Source: Yoonia sp. G8-12 (GTDB lineage Bacteria > Pseudomonadota > Alphaproteobacteria > Rhodobacterales > Rhodobacteraceae). From it: a DNA stretch of 64,000 bases. Both the position numbers and the translations under genes were made by a program. The stretch is taken from NCBI RefSeq assembly GCF_038443675.1, contig NZ_CP151762.1:1984001-2048000 (forward strand). Reading direction: 5' to 3'. Each line of letters starts with the position of its first letter. Position 1 is the first letter of the stretch. A model generated the notes under the pieces. It saw nothing but the letters and a program-made list of their open reading frames with translations. It was not told the origin of the DNA and searched no databases. Positions 17,868 through 26,731 of this stretch are shown here, piece after piece.

Positions 17868-18685
17868 TGCCCAATTTCACTTCCTCCGACGGGCTGAGCC
17901 TGCACTACACAGACGCGGGCGAAGGCCTTCCGGTCATTGCGCTGGCGGGCCTGACGCGTAACGGCGCGGATTTCGATCATGTCGCGCCCCACCTGACCGT
18001 TCGCCTGATACGCCCCGACTATCGCGGGCGCGGCCAATCCGACTGGGCCGATCCCGCGACTTATACGATCCCGCAAGAGGCCGCAGATACGCTGGCCTTG
18101 ATGGATCATCTGGGGCTGGAAAAGGCGGCGATCCTTGGCACCTCGCGCGGCGGGCTGATTGCGATGATGCTGGCGGCCACCGCCAAGGACCGGCTGTTGG
18201 GCGTGGCACTCAACGATATCGGGCCTGAAATTGCGCCAAAGGGCCTTGATGTCATCAAGGACTATATCGGACGCAACCCTGCCCAAAAAACCTATGCCGA
18301 GGCAGCCGAAGCGCGCGCCAAGCTGTGGACGCATTTCACGGATGTCCCCATGTCCCGCTGGCTGGCCGAAGTGCAGGCGCACTATCACGAGACCCCCGAC
18401 GGCCTCGTGATCCGTTACGACCCCAAACTGCGCGACGCGGTCTTGGCCAGCGGCGCGCAGCCTGCGCCCGATCTGTGGCCCCTTTTCGACGCGCTGGCTG
18501 ACCTGCCACTAGCCCTCATTCGCGGCGCAAATTCGGACCTGCTGACCCAAGCGACAGCAGACGAAATGTCCCGCCGCCGCCCGGACATGATCCGCGCCGA
18601 TATCGCCGGACGCGGGCATGTGCCTTTCCTTGATGAACCCGACGCAGTGGACGCGCTGCACCAATGGCTGGAGAAACTGCAATGA
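17867..18685 (+). CDS. Alpha/beta hydrolase
   Basis: 272 aa. The fold is shown by the oxyanion region ALAGLTRNGADF, the nucleophile elbow GTSRGG near residue 97, an acid in the region LALIRGANSDLL, and the catalytic histidine in GRGHVPFLDEPDAV. No signal peptide, so cytoplasmic. The substrate is not deducible. Start ATG 17867 overlaps the dehalogenase stop, and its own stop overlaps the ATG of the next gene (ATGA), so the three are probably one operon. Confidence 0.85.
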   Translation: MPNFTSSDGLSLHYTDAGEGLPVIALAGLTRNGADFDHVAPHLTVRLIRPDYRGRGQSDWADPATYTIPQEAADTLALMDHLGLEKAAILGTSRGGLIAMMLAATAKDRLLGVALNDIGPEIAPKGLDVIKDYIGRNPAQKTYAEAAEARAKLWTHFTDVPMSRWLAEVQAHYHETPDGLVIRYDPKLRDAVLASGAQPAPDLWPLFDALADLPLALIRGANSDLLTQATADEMSRRRPDMIRADIAGRGHVPFLDEPDAVDALHQWLEKLQ

Positions 18686-19653
18686 ACATCGACATGATCC
18701 GCGCCGCAGCGGGGCGCATCAAAGGCCACGCCAGACGCACGCCGATCCTGACCTCGCCCTTCTTGGACGAGATCGCAGGCAGGCGCGTTTTTGTGAAAGC
18801 CGAGTGTTTGCAACATACCGGTTCATTCAAGTTTCGTGGCGGCTGGGCGTCGGTGTCGGCGCTCACCGATAACGCGCTCAAAACCGGCGTGATCGCATTT
18901 TCCAGCGGCAATCATGCCCAAGGCGTGGCCCTCGCCGCCCGCGAACATGGCGCGCCTGCGGTCATCATCATGCCCGCCGATGCACCTGCGGTGAAAATCG
19001 AAAACACCCGCGCGCTGGGGGCCGAAGTGATCCTTTATAACCGCGAAACCGAAGACCGCGACGAAATCGGCGCGCGTCTGTCGCAGGAACGCAACCTGAC
19101 CCTGATCAAGCCTTACGATGCCGAAATGACCATCGCAGGCCAAGGCACAGTCGGCCTCGAGATCGCCGAAGACATGACCGCCCTTGGTGTGACAAAGGCC
19201 GATGTGATGGTCTGTTGCGGCGGCGGCGGCCTGACCTCGGGCATAGCACTTGCCCTCGCCGCAGATGCGCCGGGTCTGCGCGCGCGCCCAGCCGAGCCGG
19301 AGGGGTTTGACGACGTCACACGTTCCCTGCAAAGCGGCAAGATCGAACGCAACGCGCGTCTCAGCGGGTCGCTCTGTGACGCGATCATCACCCCGCAACC
19401 GGGCAATTTGACCTTCCCGATCATGCAACAGCTTTGCGGTCCCGGCGTTGTGGTGACTGAGGATGAATGTCTACGCGCAATGGCCCTCGCCTTTGAACGC
19501 CTGCGGATTGTCGTGGAACCGGGCGGTGCCGCAGCGCTGGCTGCCGCGCTCTTTCATCCCGATGAATTCACCGGTGACGCGGTGATCGCGGTGGCCACTG
19601 GCGGCAATGTGGATGCCGCTGTCTTTGCCAAAGCCTTGGAAACACTGGCCTAA
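18682..19653 (+). CDS. Threonine/serine dehydratase-like PLP enzyme
   Basis: 323 aa, fold type II PLP enzyme. PLP lysine is in HTGSFKFRGGW near residue 52, the phosphate-binding glycine loop is CCGGGGLTSG near residue 180, and FSSGNHAQGVALAA is the threonine ammonia-lyase/serine racemase signature. No ACT regulatory domain, so it resembles catabolic threonine dehydratase or serine racemase-like enzymes rather than biosynthetic IlvA. ATG 18682 overlaps the hydrolase stop by four bases. Confidence 0.87.
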   Translation: MNIDMIRAAAGRIKGHARRTPILTSPFLDEIAGRRVFVKAECLQHTGSFKFRGGWASVSALTDNALKTGVIAFSSGNHAQGVALAAREHGAPAVIIMPADAPAVKIENTRALGAEVILYNRETEDRDEIGARLSQERNLTLIKPYDAEMTIAGQGTVGLEIAEDMTALGVTKADVMVCCGGGGLTSGIALALAADAPGLRARPAEPEGFDDVTRSLQSGKIERNARLSGSLCDAIITPQPGNLTFPIMQQLCGPGVVVTEDECLRAMALAFERLRIVVEPGGAAALAAALFHPDEFTGDAVIAVATGGNVDAAVFAKALETLA

Positions 19654-19671
19654 CGACAGAAAGACCCCACG

Positions 19672-20484
19672 ATGCGAGAGCAGATGATCACACGCCCTGA
19701 CGGCACGCGCATTTATGCACAGATCACAGGAGCAGAGAACGGCCCCGCCGTGGTCTTCTCAAACTCGTTGGGGACCACCCTGCAGCTATGGGATCCGATC
19801 CTGCCCTTACTGCCCGAAGGGTTGCGGATTCTGCGCTATGACATGCGCGGGCACGGGCGCTCGGATGTGCCCGATGCGCCCTATACGATGGGTCAGCTCA
19901 TCAGCGACGCCGAAGCCGTCTGCGATGCCTTTGATGTGCGGGACGCGATGTTCGTCGGGCTGTCCGTCGGGGGGATGATCGCGCAAGGGCTGGCCGTCAA
20001 ACGGCCCGATTTGATCCGCGCGATGGTGCTGTCAAACACAGCCGCCAAGATCGGCAACCCCAAACTCTGGCAAGACAGGATCAGCTTTATCACAGCCAAC
20101 GGCATGGCGGCCGCGTCGGATGAAATCATGCGCCGCTGGTTCGGGCGCGATTTCTATGCAACCCCCGCCATGACGCCATGGAAAGCGATGGTCGAAGCGA
20201 CCTCTGTCACAGGCTATACTGGTGTTTGCGCGGCCATTGCAGGCACGGATTTCTACACGCCCACCAGCGGGCTGCGCATCCCCACGCTCGGGATCGCAGG
20301 CACCGAGGACGGCTCTACCCCACCAGATCTGGTGCGCGAAACAACAGACCTGATCCCCGGTTCACACTTTGCCCTGATCCGGCGGGCGGGGCACCTGCCT
20401 TGCGTTGAAAAACCCGCAGAATTCGCAACGCATCTTTGCGACTTTCTGTCAGCAACCGGACATTTGGCACAGGCGGGCGATTAA
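19672..20484 (+). CDS. pcaD: 3-oxoadipate enol-lactonase
   Basis: 270-aa alpha/beta hydrolase that opens 3-oxoadipate enol-lactone in the protocatechuate branch of the beta-ketoadipate pathway. The N-terminus ENGPAVVFSNSLGTTLQLWD and YDMRGHGRSDVP are typical PcaD; the nucleophile is in GLSVGGMIAQGLA, the histidine in RAGHLPCVEKPAEF. No other pca gene is in the window, so the assignment rests on sequence. It starts 18 bp after the dehydratase gene on the same strand. Confidence 0.85.
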   Translation: MREQMITRPDGTRIYAQITGAENGPAVVFSNSLGTTLQLWDPILPLLPEGLRILRYDMRGHGRSDVPDAPYTMGQLISDAEAVCDAFDVRDAMFVGLSVGGMIAQGLAVKRPDLIRAMVLSNTAAKIGNPKLWQDRISFITANGMAAASDEIMRRWFGRDFYATPAMTPWKAMVEATSVTGYTGVCAAIAGTDFYTPTSGLRIPTLGIAGTEDGSTPPDLVRETTDLIPGSHFALIRRAGHLPCVEKPAEFATHLCDFLSATGHLAQAGD

Positions 20485-20524
20485 CGCGCTTGCAAACCCG
20501 CCTGCGCAGTCTAATCCTGCGCGG

Positions 20525-21742
20525 ATGAACAAACGCCTTGCTGTTACCTTTATCTTCATTTCGGTCATGCTCGACAGTATGGGGATCGGGTTGATCATGC
20601 CGGTGATGCCGGACCTGATCCAAGAGATCGAGGGCCAAGGCATTGGTGCCGCCGCCGTCTGGGGCGGGCTGCTTGCCACCATATTCGCCGCGATGCAGTT
20701 CCTCTTTGGCCCCACGCTCGGCAGCCTGTCTGACCGCTACGGGCGCAGGCCGATCCTGATAATCTCGCTGGTCATCATGGCGTTCAACTATGTGTTGATG
20801 GCCTTGGCGTTCACAATCTGGCTGTTGATCATCGCGCGGGTGATCGGCGGGATCACAGCGGCCACGCAATCCACCTCGGCGGCCTATATGGCCGATATAT
20901 CCAAACCCGAAGAAAAAGCCGCCAACTTTGGCCTGATCGGGGCGGCCTTTGGTGTCGGGTTTGTGCTGGGGCCCCTGATGGGCGGGGCGCTGGCGGAATT
21001 TGGGACGCGCGCGCCTTTCTGGGCGGCTGCTTGCCTTGCGGCAGCCAATGCGATCTTTGGCTACTATGTGCTGCCCGAGAGCGTGACCGACCGTATCCGC
21101 CGCCCCTTTGAATGGCGGCGCGCAAACCCGCTGGGGGCGTTTCGCAACATCGGCGGCCTGCCGGGCGTGAAGCGGCTTTTGTTAATCAGCTTTGTCTATA
21201 CCATTGCCTTTTTCGTTTATCCGGGTGTTTGGGCCTATTACGGGGCCGAGCGGTTTGATTGGGGTCCGGGCATGATCGGGCTGTCACTGGGGATATTCGG
21301 GATCGGGATCGCGGTTGTCCAAGGCCTGCTGATCCGCCCCGTCATTGCACGCATCGGTGAGCGCAAAGCAGTGATCCTCGGTTTGTCGGTTGATGTGCTG
21401 GCGTTTGTTGCACTGGGCTTTGTGACAAACGGATGGGTCGCGCTTGCACTGACACCACTGACGGCACTTGGGTCCATCGCAGGGCCTGCGCTGCAAGGGA
21501 TCATGTCGCGCACCGCAGCGGACGACCAACAGGGCGAATTGCAAGGCACCGTGACGTCGATCAACGCGGTCGCCACGATTGTGGCCCCCCTGATGGTCAC
21601 ACAGACGTTCTGGTATTTCACCGATGGCAATGGGCCTGTTTATTCACCCGGCGCGCCGTTTCTTTTATCGGCCATACTCACCATCGGCTGCATATTCGCA
21701 TTCATGCAAAGCCCCCGACCAAAGCGCGCCCGCAGCACATAA
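20525..21742 (+). CDS. MFS transporter, TCR/Tet-type
   Basis: 405 aa, 12 predicted membrane helices. Start MNKRLAVTFIFISVMLDSMGIG (ATG 20525). The loop 2-3 signature LSDRYGRRPIL is intact. The N-terminus and overall pattern match the TetA-like H+ antiporter family, most members of which in roseobacters have unknown substrates. It begins 40 bp after pcaD; co-transcription is likely, but a link in function is only inferred. Confidence 0.87.
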   Translation: MNKRLAVTFIFISVMLDSMGIGLIMPVMPDLIQEIEGQGIGAAAVWGGLLATIFAAMQFLFGPTLGSLSDRYGRRPILIISLVIMAFNYVLMALAFTIWLLIIARVIGGITAATQSTSAAYMADISKPEEKAANFGLIGAAFGVGFVLGPLMGGALAEFGTRAPFWAAACLAAANAIFGYYVLPESVTDRIRRPFEWRRANPLGAFRNIGGLPGVKRLLLISFVYTIAFFVYPGVWAYYGAERFDWGPGMIGLSLGIFGIGIAVVQGLLIRPVIARIGERKAVILGLSVDVLAFVALGFVTNGWVALALTPLTALGSIAGPALQGIMSRTAADDQQGELQGTVTSINAVATIVAPLMVTQTFWYFTDGNGPVYSPGAPFLLSAILTIGCIFAFMQSPRPKRARST

Positions 21743-21814
21743 CGTCGCGATCAGGGTTGCAAGACGGATCTGACCGACGCAGGGTCGCACCAAACAGGTT
21801 CCAAGGAAGCGTCC

Positions 21815-22893
21815 ATGCCAGAAATCAAAGCCGCCGTTTGCCGCCAGTTCGGCGCCCCACTCACCATTGAAACAGTCACGCTGGCCGCCCCCGAAATGGG
21901 TGAGGTCGAGGTGACGCTGAAAGTCTGCGCGATCTGCCACTCCGACATCTCCTATATCGACGGTGGCTGGGGCGGCACCTTGCCTGCTGTTTACGGGCAC
22001 GAGGCCGCAGGTCACGTCAGTGCAGTGGGCGCAGGCGTGCGCGGCGTGGCGTTGGGTGATCCGGTCGTCGTGACACTGATCCGCGCCTGCGGGACCTGCC
22101 CGTCCTGCGCGGGGGTAAACCGGTGGCCTGCGAAAGCGACATGGCCAGCGGTCCTCTGACAGCGGCAAACGGCGAACCGCTGCATCAGGCGATGAACACC
22201 GGCGGATTTGCCGAACGCGTGGTCGTCGATCAAAGCCAGGTGGTAAAGCTCTCTGAAGGGATCGCGATGGAGGCGGCATCGCTGCTGGCCTGCGGCGTGA
22301 TCACTGGCGTGGGTGCTGTGGTGAATGCGGCAGGCCTGCGGGCCGGACAAGACGTGGTGGTGATTGGCGCAGGCGGCGTAGGGCTTAACGCAATCCAAGG
22401 CGCAAGGATCGCAGGCGCGCGCCGGATCATCGCCGTGGATATGTCGGAAGAAAAGCTCGCCATCGCCAAGGATTTCGGCGCGACCGACGGGGTGCTGGCG
22501 ACGTCCGAAAAACCATGGCGTGCCGCGAAAAAGGCGATGGGGCGCGGGGCCGATGCGGTTTTCGTGACGGTTGGCGCGATCCCAGCCTACGACACCGCCC
22601 CGCAATACCTTGCCAACGGGGGCAAGGTGATCATGGTGGGCATGCCCCATTCGGGTGCGATGTCCAGCTATGAGCCGGTGATGCTGGCCGCCACAGGACA
22701 GGGCATGGTCGGGTCAAAGATGGGCGACGTGGTGATCGCGCGCGATATTCCGTGGATGGTTGATTTGTACGAACAAGGGCGGCTGAAGCTGGATGAGCTG
22801 ATCTCGGGCCGCTGGTCGCTGGAGCAGATCAACGAGGCGATTGCAGATACCAAGACAGGATCGGCCAGGCGCAACGTCATTGTCTTTGACTGA
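21815..22893 (+). CDS. Zinc-dependent alcohol dehydrogenase, MDR family (one-base frameshift)
   Basis: Medium-chain dehydrogenase/reductase of about 359 aa if restored. The N-terminal piece has CAICHSD and YGHEAAGHV (catalytic zinc) and CGTCPSC; the C-terminal piece has GAGGVGLNAIQGARIAGA as the NAD-binding loop. The frame breaks at a run of five G at 22111-22115: the family reads CAGGKPVACE and needs six G, whereas here the frame goes to GVNRW and then stops. The second half would otherwise only start at 22123. The best match by feel is the class III / aryl-alcohol type; the substrate is unknown. Confidence 0.85.
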
Positions 22894-22906
22894 TTGAAGC
22901 CAAACC

Positions 22907-22932
22907 GTAAGGTGGATCAGGATCCACCTTAC
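22907..22932. repeat. REP-like palindrome R4
   Basis: Perfect 12-bp arms (GTAAGGTGGATC) around an AG centre, 26 bp. It lies 13 bp after the dehydrogenase stop and 24 bp before the enolase-superfamily start, so it would form a hairpin between these two genes. Confidence 0.85.
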
Positions 22933-22956
22933 CTGCCCCCCGGGACGCACACAGAC

Positions 22957-24186
22957 ATGAAGCTTGCCGATCTTGATATCATCGTCACCGCGCCACCCGC
23001 CCCAGGCTGGGGTGGGCGCTATTGGATCATCCCCAAGGTCACGACGGACACCGGTGTCGTGGGCTACGGCGAATGCTATGCCTCTTCCATCGGTCCCGAG
23101 GCGATGAAAGCCGTCATCACAGACGTTTTCGCCCGCCACATGGCAGGTGAAAACCCCGAAAACATCGAACTGATGTTCCGCCGCGTTTATTCTTCCGGCT
23201 TCACCCAGCGCCCCGATCTGACGGTCATCGGCGCATGGTCCGGTCTGGAAATGGCCTGCTGGGACATCTTAGGCAAGGACCGCGACCGTCCTGTGCATGC
23301 GCTGATCGGCGGGCGCATGAACGACCGCATCCGCGCCTATACCTACCTCTATCCCCGCCCCGACCATCCGCTGCCTGATTTCTGGTCCAGCCCTGATATG
23401 GCCGCCGAAGCCGCGCTGGATATGGTCCAAAAAGGCTATACGGCAATCAAGTTCGACCCCGCAGGCCCCTACACGATCCGTGGTGGGCATATGCCTGCGA
23501 TGTATGACATTTCGCTCTCTGTCGCTTTCTGCAAAGCGATCCGCGACGCCATTGGCGACCGTGCAGATTTGCTGTTTGGCACCCACGGGCAATTCAGCAC
23601 CAGCGGGGCAATCCGGCTGGCGAAAGCGATCGAACCCTATAGCCCGCTCTGGTACGAAGAGCCAATTCCCCCCGATAACGTCAACCAGATGGCGCGTGTG
23701 GCCAGTGCCACAAGCATTCCCGTTGCCACCGGTGAACGGCTGACCACCAAGGCCGAGTTTGCGCCAGTGCTGCGCTCAGGTGCGGCCAGCATCCTGCAAC
23801 CGGCTCTGGGGCGGTCAGGCGGCATCTGGGAAACCAAGAAAATCGCCGCCATGGCCGAGGTCTACAACGCGCAAATCGCCCCGCACCTCTATGCAGGTCC
23901 GGTAGAATGGGCCGCGAACATCCAACTCGCGGCCTCAATCCCCAACATCCTGATGGCCGAGACGATTGAAACGCCGTTCCACAATGATCTGATCAAAGGC
24001 AGCATCACGGTTGAAAACGGCTACGTCCCCGTACCGACAGCCCCAGGTTTGGGCATCGACTTTGATGAAGATCTCGCGCGCGCGCACCCTTACGCCGGTG
24101 ATGGGCTCCATTTGCAAATGCAGGAAGATGCGATTGGCTATCACGGCATCAACAGCTTTGGTGGTGGCGCGCCGGTAAAAATCTGA
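22957..24186 (+). CDS. Mandelate racemase/muconate lactonizing enzyme family protein
   Basis: 409 aa, enolase superfamily. Start ATG 22957 (MKLADLDIIVTAPPAPGW). Catalytic-barrel landmarks: AIKFDPAG (Lys/Asp strand), LLFGTHGQF, WYEEPIPPDN (metal Glu), ATGERLTT (metal Glu) and IAPHLYAGPVEW (the His strand). The pattern fits acid-sugar dehydratases or racemases of the MR subgroup, but I cannot name a substrate. A sugar-acid dehydratase next to an alcohol dehydrogenase would make sense for aldonate or polyol use; that is inference. Confidence 0.8.
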   Translation: MKLADLDIIVTAPPAPGWGGRYWIIPKVTTDTGVVGYGECYASSIGPEAMKAVITDVFARHMAGENPENIELMFRRVYSSGFTQRPDLTVIGAWSGLEMACWDILGKDRDRPVHALIGGRMNDRIRAYTYLYPRPDHPLPDFWSSPDMAAEAALDMVQKGYTAIKFDPAGPYTIRGGHMPAMYDISLSVAFCKAIRDAIGDRADLLFGTHGQFSTSGAIRLAKAIEPYSPLWYEEPIPPDNVNQMARVASATSIPVATGERLTTKAEFAPVLRSGAASILQPALGRSGGIWETKKIAAMAEVYNAQIAPHLYAGPVEWAANIQLAASIPNILMAETIETPFHNDLIKGSITVENGYVPVPTAPGLGIDFDEDLARAHPYAGDGLHLQMQEDAIGYHGINSFGGGAPVKI

Positions 24187-24256
24187 ATGGATGAAATCAC
24201 ATGTCGGACCCTGACGACAAACAGGCGCGTATCCGTTGAAAACCGGAGTGGCCCGT

Positions 24257-24757
24257 TTAACCAGCGCGCGACCAGCGGGGCGGAATGCGTTCATCAGTGC
24301 TGGTGGATGTGAATGCGAGGACGCTGCTGTCGCACGTATAGCTGCCAGCCCCGCCGCCAAAGACGCCAGTGGCGGAATCAAACGGGATTGTCATCGTTTG
24401 CCCCATCACATTGGCTGATCCGACAAGAGTGTAGGTCGCCGTCACAACAGACCAATCGCCCGCCTCGCCCACAAACACACCGCTGCTGACCCCGCTGACG
24501 CTGACGTCCATCGGAGGTACATTTGGCACGACAACATTCAAGACCAGATCATTGACCACCATATTCGCCATGCCGTCCGGTGTAATTGTCATCAACACGT
24601 TGCCACCAACAGGTGTTGCCGTGCCGTTCATCTGCCTGCCCATGATCTGGGAAAGCGCATCGAGATCAGCTTCCCACGTACCCAGCAGGCAGTCATCGAC
24701 CGCCAAAGCAGGGGTGCCCAGAAGTATTGCCGCACAAATAGCTGGTAGATTGCGCAT
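24257..24757 (-). CDS. Secreted hypothetical protein
   Basis: 166 aa with a clear signal peptide (MRNLPAICAAILLGTPALA, cleavage near residue 19). The mature part begins DDCLLGTWEAD, followed by beta-rich sequence with Thr/Ser/Val repeats and a second cysteine in GSYTCDSS that could pair with the first. It resembles small lipocalin-like or THAP4-type barrels only in the GTWEAD opening. I do not recognise a family. GGGGA lies about nine bases before the ATG. It is divergent from the TetR gene. Confidence 0.6.
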   Translation of the reverse strand: MRNLPAICAAILLGTPALAVDDCLLGTWEADLDALSQIMGRQMNGTATPVGGNVLMTITPDGMANMVVNDLVLNVVVPNVPPMDVSVSGVSSGVFVGEAGDWSVVTATYTLVGSANVMGQTMTIPFDSATGVFGGGAGSYTCDSSVLAFTSTSTDERIPPRWSRAG

Positions 24758-24937
24758 GATGAAAATCCCCTATGTCATCCATTTTTCAAAACGATACCAC
24801 GGAACATCCAGTTGGCGAGTCTCGGTCGCGCCAAGCCAACGGATCGGCGAAATGGCACCAGACCAACGACAGGCATCAAATTATTATGACTGAGATCCGT
24901 ACCCCTCCCTTTCCAAGCAAAACAACCTGACCTATCA

Positions 24938-24952
24938 TTGAACCGCGTTCAA
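24938..24952. promoter_or_regulatory. Palindromic operator O1 before tetR-like gene
   Basis: TTGAAC-CGC-GTTCAA, a perfect 6-bp-arm palindrome ending 14 bp before the ATG of the TetR-type regulator. Its TGAAC-N3-GTTCA core is shared with O2 and O3 downstream, which suggests autoregulation. Confidence 0.75.
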
Positions 24953-24966
24953 CAAGGTAGGATGGC

Positions 24967-25563
24967 ATGGCATCGAAAACAGAAATCCGTCGGCAGGAAC
25001 TGCGCGACAAACTTATCCTCATCGCGGAACGGACGATTGCACAAAACGGCCTTTCCGCCTTGCGCGCCCGTGATCTGGCGGCCGAGGCGGGTTGCGCGGT
25101 GGGGGCCATCTACAATGTCTTTGGCGACCTGACCGATCTGACCCTTGCGGTAAACGCGCGCACCTTTCACCGGTTGGGCGCAGGTGTGGCCGAGGCATTG
25201 GCAGACGCGCCCCAAGACCCAGTCGAGCAATTGGTCGTGATGGCGCAGGCCTATCACCACTTTGCTGCGGCCAACCACCTTAGCTGGCGCGCGCTCTTTG
25301 ATGTGGAACGTGCACCAGACGAGGCCGCGCCCGATTGGTACCTTGCCGAAATGGGCCAACTTTTCACCTATATCTCTGATCCTTTGGCGGTCATTTTTCC
25401 TGAACGTGCAGCGGATGAGCTGGCACTTTTGACGCGCGCACTTTTCTCTTCCGTGCATGGCATCGTGCTCTTGGGGCTGGATGAAGCCAGCGCAGGTGTG
25501 TCGAGCGACAATATCGACCACATGATCGCTCTTGTCTTAAGGCAGTTTGCAGCGTCAAAGTAA
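24967..25563 (+). CDS. TetR/AcrR-family transcriptional regulator
   Basis: 198 aa. The N-terminal helix-turn-helix covers about residues 12-60 (TIAQNGLSALRARDLAAEAGCAVGAIYNVFGDL); the ligand-binding part carries the WHG-type C-terminal domain seen in some alphaproteobacterial TetRs. The ATG at 24967 follows AAGGTAGG. Three copies of TGAAC-N3-GTTCA lie in front of it and in front of the pspA-like gene, so it probably represses itself and the downstream pair. What it senses is unknown. Confidence 0.88.
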   Translation: MASKTEIRRQELRDKLILIAERTIAQNGLSALRARDLAAEAGCAVGAIYNVFGDLTDLTLAVNARTFHRLGAGVAEALADAPQDPVEQLVVMAQAYHHFAAANHLSWRALFDVERAPDEAAPDWYLAEMGQLFTYISDPLAVIFPERAADELALLTRALFSSVHGIVLLGLDEASAGVSSDNIDHMIALVLRQFAASK

Positions 25564-25567
25564 AAAT

Positions 25568-25582
25568 ATGAACAATGTTCAT
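25568..25582. promoter_or_regulatory. Palindromic operator O2
   Basis: ATGAAC-AAT-GTTCAT, perfect palindrome five bases after the tetR-like stop and just upstream of a candidate -35 box for the pspA-like gene. Confidence 0.78.
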
Positions 25583-25589
25583 TTTTTTC

Positions 25590-25618
25590 TTGATCAAGAG
25601 AATTAGATTCGCTATCCC
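25590..25618 (+). promoter_or_regulatory. Candidate promoter of the pspA-like operon
   Basis: TTGATC and TATCCC with exactly 17 bases between, bracketed by operators O2 and O3 and about 45 bp before the pspA-like ATG. The -10 element is weak. The position between two operators supports it; the hexamers alone would not. Confidence 0.45.
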
Positions 25619-25624
25619 TATTTC

Positions 25625-25639
25625 ATGAACAGTGTTCAC
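25625..25639. promoter_or_regulatory. Palindromic operator O3
   Basis: ATGAAC-AGT-GTTCAC, same core as O1 and O2, centred 57 bp from O2 and placed just after the candidate -10 box, where a bound repressor would block transcription start. Confidence 0.78.
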
Positions 25640-25664
25640 AAACTGCAATGAAACGGAGATACCG

Positions 25665-26345
25665 ATGTTCAAAACACTTGCCACGCTCATCAACGGCCAA
25701 AACGCCCGCGCCGAGGATCGCGTCCGTGATGCCTTTGCGATTGAATTGATCGACCAGAAAATCCGCGAATCCGAAAGCAGCCTGCGCGCCGCCAAAGCCA
25801 CCCTCGCCAGCCTGATCCAGCGTCAGCGTTCAGAGGAGAAACAGCATGCAGGCCTAAAAAACCGCATCACTGACCTTACCAAACGCGCCAAGGAAGCATT
25901 GGACAACGACCGCGAAGATATGGCCGCCGAGGCCGCCCGCGCGATCGCCAATATGGAAAACGAACTGACGGTGCGCAGCGAAACGCGCGACCGGCTGGAT
26001 CAAAAAGTGGTCCGCCTGCGCACGTCGATCGAAAGCGGGCACCGCCGGATTATCGACCTTAAACAAGGGGCAATTCAGGCGCGCGCCGTGCGCCGCGAAC
26101 AGAATATCCAGATACAGATGACGAAAACAGGCGTGCAGCACGGCAGCGTGGAAGAGGCCGAAGAACTGATCGCCCGCGTCTTGGGCCGCGACGACCCCTT
26201 CGAGCACAGCCAAATCCTGGCAGACATCAACCGCGATCTGGAAGGCGGCAACCTGGCAGACCGCATGGCAGACGCAGGTTTTGGCAGCGCCACCCGCGCC
26301 ACGGCCGATGACGTGCTCGCACGCCTCAAATCATCCAAGAAATAA
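25665..26345 (+). CDS. pspA: PspA/IM30 family membrane-stress protein
   Basis: 226 aa from ATG 25665 (MFKTLATLINGQNARAED) after ACGGAGA. It is almost entirely charged alpha-helix and coiled coil (about residues 30-160), the PspA/Vipp1 pattern, with an N-terminal amphipathic stretch MFKTLATLINGQ for membrane contact. The family binds stressed inner membrane and forms ESCRT-III-like rings. Regulation here looks to be by the adjacent TetR repressor rather than by the PspF/sigma-54 system of enterobacteria. Confidence 0.82.
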   Translation: MFKTLATLINGQNARAEDRVRDAFAIELIDQKIRESESSLRAAKATLASLIQRQRSEEKQHAGLKNRITDLTKRAKEALDNDREDMAAEAARAIANMENELTVRSETRDRLDQKVVRLRTSIESGHRRIIDLKQGAIQARAVRREQNIQIQMTKTGVQHGSVEEAEELIARVLGRDDPFEHSQILADINRDLEGGNLADRMADAGFGSATRATADDVLARLKSSKK

Positions 26346-26375
26346 CACCCACCTCCCCATCAAAAGGACAAACAA

Positions 26376-26654
26376 ATGCTTAAGAACAACTCGGACAACG
26401 GCCTGATCATGACGGTGAATCTGCTTGGCGTGGTCATCGCCTACGGCATGCTCGGCATCTCGCTCTGGCTCTCAACAGATGTACCGCTTTCGACCAAAGG
26501 TTTCTGGGCCATTTCGGTCATGATGCTGACGCTGTCACTCGTGAACTTTGTCAAATACCGCTTTGACGAGCGCATGGCCGAAGACCGCATCCAGCGTATC
26601 GAGGACGCCCGCAACGAAAAGCTGCTGGAAGACTATGTCGGCGAAAATCGCTAA
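26376..26654 (+). CDS. YiaA/YiaB-like two-helix inner membrane protein
   Basis: 92 aa with two membrane helices (about residues 11-33 and 43-62) and a charged cytoplasmic tail (KYRFDERMAEDRIQRIEDARNEKLLE). The TKGFWAISVMMLTLSLVNFVKY segment resembles the YiaA/YiaB two-helix domain. It starts 30 bp after the pspA-like gene on the same strand and is followed by a terminator, so the two form the regulated unit. It may be the membrane partner of the PspA-like protein. Confidence 0.65.
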   Translation: MLKNNSDNGLIMTVNLLGVVIAYGMLGISLWLSTDVPLSTKGFWAISVMMLTLSLVNFVKYRFDERMAEDRIQRIEDARNEKLLEDYVGENR

Positions 26655-26662
26655 GCACCCTT

Positions 26663-26688
26663 GCCCTGCCCCTGATCGGGGGCAGGGC
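26663..26688 (+). terminator. Rho-independent terminator after the pspA-like operon
   Basis: GCCCTGCCCC and GGGGCAGGGC arms with a 6-base loop, followed by TTTGCTCTTTT. It starts 8 bp after the YiaA-like stop. Confidence 0.85.
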
Positions 26689-26731
26689 TTTGCTCTTTTC
26701 AAAATGCCCACCCTGCGCCAGAGTTAATCCC

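Noticed and set aside
24201..24240. A 12-codon ORF (MSDPDDKQARIR) after the enolase-superfamily gene
   Set aside because: Too short and without a ribosome-binding site; may be a gene remnant but nothing supports it.
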